Part shown: positions 27,749-36,445 of the stretch, piece by piece
Layout of the letters: each line of letters starts with the position of its first letter
How positions within the stretch are numbered: position 1 is the first letter of the stretch
Assembly (NCBI RefSeq): GCF_002086515.1
Contig: NZ_MVHH01000012.1
Span: 1 to 64,000 of the forward strand
Source of the DNA: Mycolicibacter arupensis
GTDB lineage: Bacteria > Actinomycetota > Actinomycetes > Mycobacteriales > Mycobacteriaceae
Direction: 5' to 3'
Length of the DNA: 64,000 bases
Notes under the pieces: model-generated
What the model saw: the letters and a program-made list of their open reading frames with translations, nothing else
Told to the model about the DNA's origin: nothing
The model's database searches: none
Position numbers and translations under genes: made by a program

Positions 27749-27780
27749 TCCCGGGTTCCCGGCACGGCGAAGGAGCGGCA

Positions 27781-28245
27781 ATGCACTGCCCGTTTTGTCG
27801 CCATCCGGACTCCCGGGTGGTGGATTCCCGCGAGACCGATGAGGGCCAGGCCATCCGCCGCCGTCGATCGTGTCCCGAATGCGGCCGTCGTTTCTCCACG
27901 GTGGAGACCGCGGTACTGGCGGTGGTCAAACGCAGCGGCGTCACCGAGCCGTTCAGCCGTGAGAAGGTCGTCAGCGGGGTGCGCCGGGCGTGCCAGGGCC
28001 GCCAAGTCGACGACGACGCACTGAACCTGCTGGCGCAGCAGGTGGAAGACGCTGTGCGGTCCGCAGGTTCGCCGGAGATCCCCAGTCATGAGGTCGGGCT
28101 GGCGATTCTGGGCCCGCTGCGCGAACTCGACGAGGTCGCCTATCTGAGGTTCGCTTCGGTCTATCGGTCCTTTTCGTCGGCAGCCGATTTCGAGCGTGAG
28201 ATCGAGGCGCTGCGCGAGCATCGCCAGGTGCCCAGCTCGGGCTGA
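27781..28245 (+). CDS. nrdR: Transcriptional repressor NrdR
   Basis: This 154-residue regulator senses ATP/dATP and represses ribonucleotide reductase genes. The zinc ribbon uses C3, C6, C31 and C34 (CPFC, CPEC). An ATP-cone domain begins near [28 protein letters not shown] lies 5 bases before ATG 27781. It follows the LysM gene, as in M. tuberculosis. Confidence 0.97.
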   Translation: MHCPFCRHPDSRVVDSRETDEGQAIRRRRSCPECGRRFSTVETAVLAVVKRSGVTEPFSREKVVSGVRRACQGRQVDDDALNLLAQQVEDAVRSAGSPEIPSHEVGLAILGPLRELDEVAYLRFASVYRSFSSAADFEREIEALREHRQVPSSG

Positions 28246-28269
28246 TCCGACCGAGCCAACATCGGGCAC

Positions 28270-28275
28270 TACGCT
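28270..28275 (+). promoter_or_regulatory. Putative leaderless -10 element of the nitrobindin gene
   Basis: TACGCT fits TANNNT and lies 6 bases before ATG 28282; no ribosome site is present. Confidence 0.5.
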
Positions 28276-28281
28276 GGCCGA

Positions 28282-28767
28282 ATGGCACCCGAGTTGCATC
28301 CCAATCTGGTGGAGCTGGCGCCGCTGCTGGGCACCTGGTCGGGTCGGGGATCCGGGGTGTATCCCACGATTCCGTCATTTGACTACCTCGAAGAGGTGGT
28401 CTTCTCCCACGTCGGCAAGCCGTTTCTGGTGTACGGCCAGAAGACCATGTCGCCCACCGATGGCCTTCCCCTGCACGCCGAAGCCGGCTACCTGCGTGTG
28501 CCTGCACCAGGCCGGATCGAGTGGGTGCTCGCCCACCCCAGCGGAATCACCGAGATCGAAGTCGGCAGCTACGCGTTGATCGGAGGCGCTGTGGAACTGC
28601 AGATGTCGGCGCCCACCATCGGCCTGACGCCGACGGCCAAAGAAGTGACCGTGCTGAGCCGCCATTATCGCCTGGTTGGCGACGAACTGTCCTACACACT
28701 GGACATGGCGGCGGTCGGCCAGCCTGCGCAGAACCACCTGAGTGCCACGCTATATCGGACGGGATGA
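28282..28767 (+). CDS. Nitrobindin-like haem-binding beta-barrel protein (Rv2717c-like)
   Basis: This 161-residue THAP4/nitrobindin-family protein forms a ten-stranded barrel that binds ferric haem and can react with nitric oxide or peroxynitrite. The family motif GTWSGRGSG is at residues 17-25, and a late His in QNHLSATLYR fits the axial ligand. It is leaderless by the upstream -10. It ends 19 bases from the disrupted PAC2 gene. Confidence 0.9.
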   Translation: MAPELHPNLVELAPLLGTWSGRGSGVYPTIPSFDYLEEVVFSHVGKPFLVYGQKTMSPTDGLPLHAEAGYLRVPAPGRIEWVLAHPSGITEIEVGSYALIGGAVELQMSAPTIGLTPTAKEVTVLSRHYRLVGDELSYTLDMAAVGQPAQNHLSATLYRTG

Positions 28768-28786
28768 CGCCTTGGGGCGAGCGGTG

Positions 28787-29599
28787 TCAGTCGTCGCCGT
28801 CGAGGTTCTTTCTCGCCTCCTGGGCCAGGAAGCGCTCGAACTCGGCCCCGAGCTCGTCGGCGCTCGGCAGATCCTCGTCGCGAGACAGCAGTGAACGGTT
28901 CTGCTGGGCAGTCACGAACGCGTCGTACTGATGTTCCAGGGCCGTCACCACCTGCGCGACTTCGGCGCTTGCCTCAACCTGCTGGTCGATCTTTGCGCGA
29001 ACTTCGGCCGCGGCGTCGCTGAGCTCGGTCAACGGGAACTCCAACGCACCAGACCGGGCGGCCTGCTTCAGTAGTGCCTCGGCGGCCTCCGGGTAGTCCG
29101 TCTGGGCGACGTAATGCGGCACATGCACCGTGAACCCGAGCACCTCGTGCCCGTGTTGCGCCATCCGGTACTCCAGCAGGTTGGACGCGCTGCCCGGAAC
29201 CTGGACTTCGGTGATCCACGGGGTGAATTCGCTGATCAGCTCGCGATTGTTGGAATGGGCGGTGAGTGTCGCCGGCCGCGTGTGCGGAACAGCCATCGGG
29301 ATGGTGCCCAACCCAATGGTGCGGCGCACACCAAGCTGCTCGGCCAACAGCCGGACCGCCGTGATGAATCGTTCCCACTTCAGGTCGGGTTCCATCCCCG
29401 CGAGCAGCAGAAACGGGGTACCGGCACTGTCGCGCAAAGCGTGCAGACTGAGTTCCGGCTCGGCGTAGTGGGTGAAGTGGTCGGCCTTGAAGGTCATCAG
29501 CGGGCGCCGTGACCGATAATCCAGCAGATCGTCGATCGCAAACGATGCCACCAGTTCGCTGTCCAGCGTGCTCTTGAGGTGCCCCGCCGCCAGTCGAAT
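28787..29599 (-). pseudogene. PAC2 family gene, C-terminal fragment separated by an insertion sequence
   Basis: About 270 residues, from IRLAAGHLKSTLDSELVASF to the stop, form most of a PAC2 (proteasome-assembly-chaperone-like) protein of the Rv2714 type. Conserved segments include DHFTHYAEPELSLHALRD and GFTVHVPHYVAQTDYP. The 5' part lies at 30847-31015 beyond the insertion sequence. Removing the element and one GAAT copy restores the reading frame exactly (GHA-I-RLAAG). The frame stays open into the element, but no normal start is available, so the product is probably lost. Confidence 0.88.
29596..29599. repeat. Target-site duplication, left copy
   Basis: GAAT directly abuts the left end of the insertion sequence and is repeated at 30847-30850. 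Confidence 0.85.
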
Positions 29600-29628
29600 T
29601 GAGGGGGACCCGGTTTCTGGTCCAGTCG

Positions 29629-30450
29629 CTATGCGGCTTGGGGTTGGTGGGTCGTGGTCCACTGTAGGGCGAACTCGGTCGGGGTGAGTCCGTGGTGGGC
29701 CGAATGGGGCCGGTTGGCGTTGTAGTCGATCCTCCAGTCTTCGATGAGCACCTGGGCTTCCAGGAGCGAGTCGAAGCGCCACGAGTTGAGCAGTTCGTCG
29801 CGCAGGCGGCCGTTGAAGGATTCGATCCAGGCGTTCTGCCAGGGTGATCCGGGGTCGATGAACAATGAGCCGGTGCCGTTGAACCGGCACCAGTCGTTGA
29901 CGGCGTGGGCGACGAACTCGGGTCCGTTGTCGAACCGCACGTAGTGCGGTGCCCCGTGCTGTGCGGCCAGGCGGTCGAGAACGTCGACCACGCCGTCGGC
30001 GTTGATGGCCCGATCGACGTGGGTCGCCAAGGCTTCGCGGGTGAACTCGTCGATGACGTTGAGCATCTTGAGTGTGCGCCCATCGGCGGTGGTATCGAAC
30101 TGAAAGTCCATCGCCCAGATCGCGTTCGGCCGGATCGGGCACATCGCCCCGACCGCGGTCCCGATGCCGGTCAGCCGTTTCTTCCTGCGGCGCTGCGGAA
30201 CCCGCAGGCCCTCCTCGCGCCACAGGCGACGGATGCGCTTGTTGTTGACCGCCCAGCCTGCTCGCCGTGCCGCGATGGCTGCGCGTCGCCAGCCCCATCG
30301 GGGCCGGTCGGTGGAGAATGTCCGCAGCCAGGCCCGCAGCTCGGCTTCGGCATCGCTGGTCGGTGTCGGCTGCAACCGCATCGTGGAGCGGTGGATGCCG
30401 ACCACCGTGCAGGCTCGACGCTCAGAGACCCCGAACCGCTCACGCAGCAT
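29629..30450 (-). CDS. IS3-family transposase OrfB (DDE integrase domain)
   Basis: At least 273 residues. An HTH_21-like region precedes the rve core, whose DDE residues lie in WAMDFQFDT, RFDNGPEFVA and SFNGRLRDELL. The frame continues upstream past 30450 and overlaps the end of orfA, so the active enzyme is probably an OrfAB fusion made by -1 frameshifting near the AAAC run close to 30490. ATG 30450 is only a nominal start. Confidence 0.92.
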   Translation of the reverse strand: MLRERFGVSERRACTVVGIHRSTMRLQPTPTSDAEAELRAWLRTFSTDRPRWGWRRAAIAARRAGWAVNNKRIRRLWREEGLRVPQRRRKKRLTGIGTAVGAMCPIRPNAIWAMDFQFDTTADGRTLKMLNVIDEFTREALATHVDRAINADGVVDVLDRLAAQHGAPHYVRFDNGPEFVAHAVNDWCRFNGTGSLFIDPGSPWQNAWIESFNGRLRDELLNSWRFDSLLEAQVLIEDWRIDYNANRPHSAHHGLTPTEFALQWTTTHQPQAA

Positions 30451-30479
30451 CGCCACGGCACTGCGCTTGCGGTTCGGGC

Positions 30480-30767
30480 CTAGAAGTTTCCCGACGAGAT
30501 CTCCTTGAGCATGTCGATGTCGAGGGCCTGGTTGGCGACCAGCTTCTTCAGGCGGGCGTTCTCGGCCTCGAGTTCCTTGAGGCGTTTGGCGTCGCTGGCC
30601 TTCATGCCGCCGTACTGGGCCACCCAGCGATGCCACGTCGACTCGGTGATCTCCAGGTGCCGACACACCTCGGCCAGCTCCTGGCCGGCCCCGAGGAGCT
30701 TGTTGCCCTCGGCGAGCTTGCGGATGATCTGATCCGGCGTATGCCGCCGGCGCTTCTTGGCTGCCAT
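30480..30767 (-). CDS. IS3-family transposase OrfA (HTH_Tnp_1)
   Basis: This 95-residue protein has an HTH (RRHTPDQIIRKLAEGNKLL and EVCRHLEITESTWHRW) followed by a leucine-zipper-like helix (RLKELEAENARLKKLV). It ends KEISSGNF, close to the IS407-group consensus. It provides DNA-end recognition and is fused to OrfB by frameshifting in this family. Confidence 0.93.
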   Translation of the reverse strand: MAAKKRRRHTPDQIIRKLAEGNKLLGAGQELAEVCRHLEITESTWHRWVAQYGGMKASDAKRLKELEAENARLKKLVANQALDIDMLKEISSGNF

Positions 30768-30846
30768 GTCGTTGCCGATTCTTCCTGTCCGAACACCGGG
30801 TATCAGAGTCGCACAACGACTGGACCATTACGGCGGGCTCACCTCA

Positions 30847-30850
30847 GAAT
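30847..30850. repeat. Target-site duplication, right copy
   Basis: GAAT directly abuts the right end of the insertion sequence, matching 29596-29599. Confidence 0.85.
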
Positions 30851-31015
30851 CGCGTGACCGGCATCGGAGAAACCTTCCAGGGCGTGGATCAAGACCGGAC
30901 CCTCGCCGTCCGCCGACATCAGCTGTGGCGCCGGTACCTCCAGCTCGTACATGCCGCTCTTCTCGGGCTGGTAGTGCCGGCCCCGATCGGGTCCGTTGTC
31001 CGGGTGGTCGGCCAT
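30847..31015 (-). pseudogene. PAC2 family gene, N-terminal fragment
   Basis: The gene begins at ATG 31015 (MADHPDNGPDRGRHYQPEKS) after AGGAGG at 9 bases. It encodes YELEVPAPQLMSADG and HALEGFSDAGHAI before the insertion sequence. Translation enters the element and stops at 30839-30841. At about 58 residues, the product cannot form the PAC2 fold. The rest of the gene is at 28787-29599. Confidence 0.85.
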
Positions 31016-31190
31016 CGCGTTCGCCTCCTCGTCATGCAGATCGCAGTGCAGATCGCATCGTCTAGTTTCCCCCACTGGGGCCCGCACCGAAAAGCGGTGC
31101 GCGCATGTGTGGGACAACGTAGCTGCTCGTACGCGCATTCCTCGGCCACCGCCGTGTTCGCCCTGCGATGAACAGGGCGCCGCGGCTACC

Positions 31191-32603
31191 TCAGCTGCGG
31201 AATTGCTGCAGCGCGCGCATTTTATTCATCACGTCCAATGCGGCGTTCTTATAGGCCTCGGAGAAGGTCGGGTAGTTGAATACCGCGTCTACCAGGTATT
31301 CCACGCTGCCGCCGCACCCCATCACGGCCTGGCCGATGTGCACCATCTCGGTGGCGTTGGTTCCGAAGATATGCACGCCGAGCAGCTTGAGGTCGGTCGT
31401 TGACACCAACAGCTTGAGCATCCCGTAGGAGTCGCCGGCGATCTGGCCGCGGGCCAACTCCCGATAGCGGGCCACTCCGACCTCGTAGGGGATGGCGTTA
31501 CGGGTCAATTCCAGTTCGGTAGCTCCGACGTAGGACACCTCGGGGATCGAGTAGATCCCGATCGGCTGAAGCTCAGTGATCCCCTCGGTGGGCTCGCCGA
31601 AGGCGTGGTAGGCAGCCAGTCGGCCCTGCTCCATCGAGGTGGCCGCCAGCGCTGGAAAGCCGATCACGTCGCCGACGGCGTAGATGTGCTTGACCGACGT
31701 CTGAAACGTCTCGTCAACCACAATGCGTCCTCGCTGGTCGGTTGCCAGCCCGGCCTTGGCAAGATCGAGGTGGTCGGTGTGGCCTTGGCGCCCAGCCGAA
31801 TACATCACTGTCTCGGCCGGAATCTGTTTGCCACTGGCCAAGGTGGTCACGGTGCCGTTCGGGCTGACATCCACGGCGGTCACCTCCTCGCCGAACCGGA
31901 AGGTGACGGCAAGGTCGCGCAGGTGAAAGCGCAGCGCCTCAACGACTTCCGGATCGCAGAACTCCAGCATCGAGTCGCGCTTCTCCACCACTGTTACCCG
32001 GGTGCCCAGGGCCGCGAACATCGAGGCGTACTCGATCCCGATCACGCCGGCGCCGACGACCACCATCGAGGCCGGGATGAAGCGCAGGTCGAGGATCCCG
32101 TCGGAGTCCAGCACCCTTTCTTCATCGAAGGTGACACCGGCGGGACGGACGGGTTTGGTTCCGGTGGCGATAACGATGTAATCGCTCGTGAGGGTGGTGG
32201 TCTCGGCGCCGTGTCCGTCGACCACGATCGTGTGCGGGTTGACGAATCGGCCGTGGCCGAGGAGGAGGTCGACGCGGTTGCGCATCAACTGGCTGCGCAC
32301 CACCTCGATCTCCTTTCCGATGACATGTTGGGTGCGTGCGAGCAGGTCGGCCGGAGTGATCTTGTCTTTGACCCGATAACTGGCGCCGTAGAGGTCGCGC
32401 TGGTTCATTCCGGTGAGGTAGATCACCGCCTCGCGCAGCGTCTTGGAGGGAATGGTGCCGGTGTTGACGCAGACTCCGCCGATCATCCGGCCGCGTTCGA
32501 CTACCGCCACCGACTTACCCAATTTGGCCGATGCGATTGCGGCCTTCTGGCCACCTGGACCTGAGCCGATCACGATGATGTCGTATTCCCGCTTCGAATC
32601 CAT
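31191..32603 (-). CDS. sthA: Soluble pyridine nucleotide transhydrogenase SthA
   Basis: This 470-residue FAD flavoprotein transfers hydride between NADPH and NAD+. The FAD-binding motif is [13 protein letters not shown] and the NAD-binding motif is [13 protein letters not shown]. The redox disulfide of related lipoamide dehydrogenases is degraded ([10 protein letters not shown], second Cys replaced by Thr), which is diagnostic for SthA. ATG 32603 gives the family start; the reading 48 bases upstream is spurious. A 12-bp palindrome lies 49 bases upstream. Confidence 0.96.
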   Translation of the reverse strand: MDSKREYDIIVIGSGPGGQKAAIASAKLGKSVAVVERGRMIGGVCVNTGTIPSKTLREAVIYLTGMNQRDLYGASYRVKDKITPADLLARTQHVIGKEIEVVRSQLMRNRVDLLLGHGRFVNPHTIVVDGHGAETTTLTSDYIVIATGTKPVRPAGVTFDEERVLDSDGILDLRFIPASMVVVGAGVIGIEYASMFAALGTRVTVVEKRDSMLEFCDPEVVEALRFHLRDLAVTFRFGEEVTAVDVSPNGTVTTLASGKQIPAETVMYSAGRQGHTDHLDLAKAGLATDQRGRIVVDETFQTSVKHIYAVGDVIGFPALAATSMEQGRLAAYHAFGEPTEGITELQPIGIYSIPEVSYVGATELELTRNAIPYEVGVARYRELARGQIAGDSYGMLKLLVSTTDLKLLGVHIFGTNATEMVHIGQAVMGCGGSVEYLVDAVFNYPTFSEAYKNAALDVMNKMRALQQFRS

Positions 32604-32651
32604 GACACAGACAATTACGCCCCTTCGCGGGGTTGTGCATCTTGAACACAC

Positions 32652-32663
32652 ACTGTTAACAGT
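32652..32663. promoter_or_regulatory. Perfect 12-bp palindrome between sthA and the flavoprotein gene
   Basis: ACTGTTAACAGT is a perfect palindrome in the 186-base divergent region, 49 bases from the sthA start and 127 from the other start. It is a candidate operator for an unknown regulator. Confidence 0.45.
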
Positions 32664-32789
32664 TCCTGGTCGCTTTCCGCAGCTACCCTGGGGCTGAGGT
32701 GATCTGGTTCGTGGATGCGGACTACCGGCTTTCTCTCACGCAGCGTCCGGTCGGCGGATAACTTCGGTAGCGACTGAAGGAGTACCCCG

Positions 32790-33425
32790 GTGAGCAAGCA
32801 CTACGGCACCATCGCCTTCACTGAGGCAGTCCGCGGCGTCCAGCGTGTCCAGGGCAGCAACGCCTTCTACGAGCGCAAGCGCGTGCAGGGTGCGGCCGTA
32901 CCCGGTAGTGACCCGCTCACCGACGTGGAGAAGGCCTATCTTGCTGAGCGGGACAGCTTCTACCTGGCAACGGTCAGCGAAACGGGCTGGCCGTATGTGC
33001 AATTTCGTGGCGGACTAACCGGATTCCTCCGCGTTATCGACGATCACACCATCGGGTGGGCGGATTTCCGCGGCAATCTCCAATACATCAGTACCGGCAA
33101 CGCCACCGGCGAGAGTCGGGTCGCTCTCATCGTCATGGACTATCCCCATCATCGGCGGTTGAAGATCTACGGTCACGCCCGCATCATCACCGCGGAGCAG
33201 GACCCGACTCTGGTAGCAAGTCTGTCCGACCCCGCCTATGACGCAGTGATCGAGCGGGCAGTCGTGATCGCCGTCGAGGCATATGACTGGAACTGCCCGC
33301 AACACATCCCGGCGCGGTTCACCGTGGCGGAACTGGAGGCACATCTGGCTCCGTTGCGCGAACAGCTCGCCGAGCTGCAGGCCGAGAACGCCGAGCTGCG
33401 CAGCATGCTGCACCAGGCCGAGTAG
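32790..33425 (+). CDS. Pyridoxamine 5'-phosphate oxidase-like flavin-binding protein
   Basis: This 211-residue split-barrel protein has LAERDSFYLATVSETGWPYVQFRGG and GWADFRGNLQYISTGN, typical of PNPOx-like FMN or F420-binding proteins. The C-terminal 30 residues form a Leu/Gln/Glu coiled coil (LREQLAELQAENAELRSML), suggesting dimerisation. GTG 32790 is preceded by AGGAG. It precedes the MOSC-reductase fusion by 79 bases on the same strand, so both may serve one redox process. Confidence 0.85.
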   Translation: MSKHYGTIAFTEAVRGVQRVQGSNAFYERKRVQGAAVPGSDPLTDVEKAYLAERDSFYLATVSETGWPYVQFRGGLTGFLRVIDDHTIGWADFRGNLQYISTGNATGESRVALIVMDYPHHRRLKIYGHARIITAEQDPTLVASLSDPAYDAVIERAVVIAVEAYDWNCPQHIPARFTVAELEAHLAPLREQLAELQAENAELRSMLHQAE

Positions 33426-33504
33426 ATAGATTGTGGCCCAACGTCATTCACCAGGTGTAGCCGGAGGTCGCGCGGCAGGTCGTTGACAGGCGAAAGGATG
33501 GGCG

Positions 33505-35268
33505 ATGGCCATACTGGCATCGGTCAACGTCGGAATGCCGCGTGATGTCACGTGGAACCGCCGTACCGTCTATACCGGCGCATGGAAGCAACCGGTTTCC
33601 GGACCCCGGATGGTTCGTCGGCTCAACGTGGATGGCGACGGCCAGGGTGACCTCGCCGGACACGGCGGGGAGAACCGTGCGGTTCTGGTGTACCAGGTCG
33701 ATTCCTATCAGCACTGGGCTCGGGTTCTTGATCGACAGGATCTGGCGCCGGGACTGTTGGGGGAGAACCTCACCGTCGACGGACTGCCCGATGACCAGGT
33801 ATGCATCGGTGACCGATTCCAGATCGGGCAGGCAGTCTTGGAAGTGACCCAGCCTCGGGTCACCTGCTATCGCGCCGGGATGCGCATCGGCGAACCGCGG
33901 ATGGCGGCCTTGATGGTGGAACATGGCCGGCCTGGGTTCTACTGCCGGGTGATCGAGGAAGGTGAAGTGGAGTCCGGCCAGGAAGTCATCAAGGTCAGCG
34001 CTGGGCCGGAGCAGATTTCAGTGGCCGAGATCGACGCATTGCTCTACCTGCCCGGACATCCCCGTGACGTGCTGCGGCGGGCGCTGCGCATCCCGGCGCT
34101 CAGCCCCGGCTGGAAGCAGTCCCTGCAGGCGCTGTCGAATCGGCCTCAGCAGCAGAAGGGTTCGGCAGGCAACGTCGGTCTGACGGCGACTGCGGCTGCC
34201 CCGCCGCCGGCGTGGGCTGGGTTTCGGCGGCTACGCGTCAGTGCGGTCCACGACGAAAGCCGGCACGTTCGATCGATCTCGTTGGCCGACCCGGATGGCG
34301 CGCGCTTGCCGGAATGGCTTCCGGGTCAGTCGATCACTGTACGGCTGCATATCCAGGGCAGCGATGCTGTGCTGGTCCGCAACTACTCGCTGTCGAACCG
34401 GCCCGGGTCGGCGGACTACCGGATCAGCGTCAAGCTTGAGCCGCATGGATTGGCCAGCAGTCACCTGCACGCTCACGCTCACCCCGGCGACCTCATCGAG
34501 GTGGCTGCACCCCGAGGCGTCTTCTTCCTGGGCGAAGCGGCGTCACCACTGATCTTGGTCTCGGCCGGAGTGGGGGCGACTCCGGTGCTTTCGATGCTGC
34601 ACCGGCTCGTCGCGACGGGCTCCAAGCGGGAGACCTGGTGGTTGTATGGCGCCCGCAATGGGCGCGAGCACCCGTTCGCCGCGGAGAGTCGCCGTCTGCT
34701 GGAGCAATTACCGGTCAGTCATTCGCACATCTTCTACAGTCGTCCAACTTCGCAAGACCGACATGGCGTCGACTTCACCGAGCAGGGCCGGCTATCTGTC
34801 TCAGCGATCAGCGGACTTGGTCTGCCACGCGACGCGGACGTCTATCTATGCGGACCTGCGGGTTTCATGAACGACGTCACAGCGGGCCTGGTGGCTTCCG
34901 GGCTGGATCCCGCACGGGTGCACTACGAAATCTTCGGCGCTGCAGCATCTCTCACACCTGGCATCGCAGCGACGCCGATCGCCCCACACCTTCCTGCGGG
35001 GGTCCCCGGTCCCGGTCCCGACATTCATTTCGCCCGCAGTGGGCTCTCGGCGCCTTGGGGGCCACCCAGCACCACCCTGCTCGAGTTCGCCGAAGCCTGC
35101 GATATCTCCACCCGGTGGTCGTGCCGTACCGGGGTGTGCCATAACTGCGAGACGGCCTTGCTGTCGGGGGCAGTCGAATACGATCCGCAGCCCCTGGAAC
35201 CGCCCGCCGAGGGCAACATCTTGATCTGTTGCTCACGGCCCCGAGGACCAGTCGTGATTGACCTCTGA
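33505..35268 (+). CDS. MOSC / FAD-NAD reductase / 2Fe-2S ferredoxin fusion
   Basis: This 587-residue protein has four parts in order: a MOSC domain (about 1-160, conserved Cys in PRVTCYRAG), a 3-alpha domain (about 168-215, AEIDALLYLPGHPRDVLRRAL), a ferredoxin reductase-like unit (about 235-480, R292-NYS for flavin, GVGATPVLSML and YLCGPAGFM for nucleotide) and a plant-type [2Fe-2S] domain (C540, C545, C548 and C575/C576). The layout resembles YiiM/YcbX-type molybdenum enzymes fused to their electron supply. AAAGGATGGG precedes ATG. Substrate reduction of N-hydroxylated compounds is an inference. Confidence 0.88.
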   Translation: MAILASVNVGMPRDVTWNRRTVYTGAWKQPVSGPRMVRRLNVDGDGQGDLAGHGGENRAVLVYQVDSYQHWARVLDRQDLAPGLLGENLTVDGLPDDQVCIGDRFQIGQAVLEVTQPRVTCYRAGMRIGEPRMAALMVEHGRPGFYCRVIEEGEVESGQEVIKVSAGPEQISVAEIDALLYLPGHPRDVLRRALRIPALSPGWKQSLQALSNRPQQQKGSAGNVGLTATAAAPPPAWAGFRRLRVSAVHDESRHVRSISLADPDGARLPEWLPGQSITVRLHIQGSDAVLVRNYSLSNRPGSADYRISVKLEPHGLASSHLHAHAHPGDLIEVAAPRGVFFLGEAASPLILVSAGVGATPVLSMLHRLVATGSKRETWWLYGARNGREHPFAAESRRLLEQLPVSHSHIFYSRPTSQDRHGVDFTEQGRLSVSAISGLGLPRDADVYLCGPAGFMNDVTAGLVASGLDPARVHYEIFGAAASLTPGIAATPIAPHLPAGVPGPGPDIHFARSGLSAPWGPPSTTLLEFAEACDISTRWSCRTGVCHNCETALLSGAVEYDPQPLEPPAEGNILICCSRPRGPVVIDL

Positions 35269-35373
35269 CGGTCTAGGCCCGTCTATTCACAATCACCGGT
35301 TCATCCCCAGCCGGGCAGTCGGGGACGCCCAGGCGCGCTCTCGGTGACGGGGGTGATGGTCAACGTGGTGGCC

Positions 35374-36435
35374 ATGACAACCACGCAACCGGAATTCACT
35401 CTCAATCGGCCAGGATCCCTCATCGCGGCACTCCCGGCCATCTTGGGCTTCGTCCCGGAGAAATCGCTGATCCTGGTGGCGGTCGACGGCGGTGAACTGG
35501 GCTCGGTACTGCGGGTCGACCTTGCCGATGCGCTTGTCGACATCGCCGGGCGCCTTGCCGAGGTGGCTGCGGCCGCCGCCCCGGCAGCGGCCATCGCGGT
35601 GATCGTCGACGCCCAGGGTGCGCGCTGTCCGGTCTGCAACGACCAACACCGTCGGCTGGTCGCCGCACTGTGCGAGGAGTTGTCAGCGCGCGACATCATG
35701 CTGCTGAGCGCCCACGTGGTTGACCGGATCGCCGCCGGAGGACGGTGGCAATGCGCAGACGGGTGCGGTGCGGGCGGTCGGGTCGATGACCCGGACGCGT
35801 CACCGCTGGCGGCCGCCGCAGTGCTGGAGGGCAGGCGACTCTATGCCCGCCGGGCGGATCTGCAGGCGGTGATCGCCCCGGGCGAAGCCGCGCGTTGCGC
35901 CGCGGTGGCCGCGGTGATCGACGATGCCGTGGCGCATCGCCGGTCTGAGGGCACGGACACCCGCGATCGGGCCCGCCGCGACGTTGAGCAGGCGCTGGCC
36001 GCCGTCGGCGCGCTTGTCGACGGACGCGAACCGACGGACATCGAGCTGGCCTGGATCGGATGCTCGTTGACCGACGTATACGTCCGGGACACGTTGTGCG
36101 CGTTAGCGATAGGAGAACATGCTGTGGCAGCTGAAATGCTCTGGTCGGAACTTGCCCGGGCCCTGCCACCGCCGTGGCGGGAAGAGGCGCTCGTCCTGCT
36201 GGCGTTCAGCGCCTACGCGCGTGGCGACGGTCCGCTGGCCGGCGTAGCGCTGGAGGCCGCATTGCGCGGCAGGCCGGAGCATCGGATGGCCGGCCTACTC
36301 GACACCGCGTTGCAGTCGGGGCTGCGGCCCGAACGGATCCGTGGGCTGGCCGACACCGGGTATCGGCTGGCGCAGCAGATGGGGGTTCGACTACCTGGGC
36401 GGCAGAGTCAGGGGCTGGGGCGACGGGCCGGGTGA
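35374..36435 (+). CDS. DUF4192 family protein (Rv2712c-like)
   Basis: This 353-residue protein opens TQPEFTLNRPGSLIAALPAILGFVPEKSLILV, the DUF4192 hallmark. A Cys pair (CPVC) and a second pair (CADGC) occur near residues 90-140 and could bind metal. The C-terminal half is helical and Ala-rich. The start is uncertain: ATG 35374 gives the conserved N-terminus, ATG 35344 is longer. It is convergent with ideR. Confidence 0.8.
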   Translation: MTTTQPEFTLNRPGSLIAALPAILGFVPEKSLILVAVDGGELGSVLRVDLADALVDIAGRLAEVAAAAAPAAAIAVIVDAQGARCPVCNDQHRRLVAALCEELSARDIMLLSAHVVDRIAAGGRWQCADGCGAGGRVDDPDASPLAAAAVLEGRRLYARRADLQAVIAPGEAARCAAVAAVIDDAVAHRRSEGTDTRDRARRDVEQALAAVGALVDGREPTDIELAWIGCSLTDVYVRDTLCALAIGEHAVAAEMLWSELARALPPPWREEALVLLAFSAYARGDGPLAGVALEAALRGRPEHRMAGLLDTALQSGLRPERIRGLADTGYRLAQQMGVRLPGRQSQGLGRRAG

Positions 36436-36445
36436 GGCGGCGTGT

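Larger units (their letters stand above)
29600..30846 (-). mobile_element. Complete IS3-family (IS407-group-like) insertion sequence, 1247 bp
   Basis: Imperfect terminal inverted repeats begin TGAGG and share the inner GGTCCAGTC (29600-29627 and 30818-30846). They are flanked by a 4-bp GAAT duplication, the size typical of the IS407 group. Inside are the two overlapping-frame genes orfA and orfB on the minus strand. Both reading frames and both ends look intact, so the insertion is recent or still active. It splits the PAC2 gene in the same orientation. Confidence 0.93.

Noticed and set aside
28787-30298. A 503-residue fusion of transposase-region sequence and PAC2 domain
   Set aside because: The frame is open by chance through the insertion sequence in a frame different from the transposase; only its C-terminal part is a real gene fragment.
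31083-31101. Terminator downstream of sthA
   Set aside because: CGCACCG-AAAAG-CGGTGCG is a fair hairpin, but it has no T run on the minus strand and sits about 90 bases past the sthA stop, so I cannot support the assignment.
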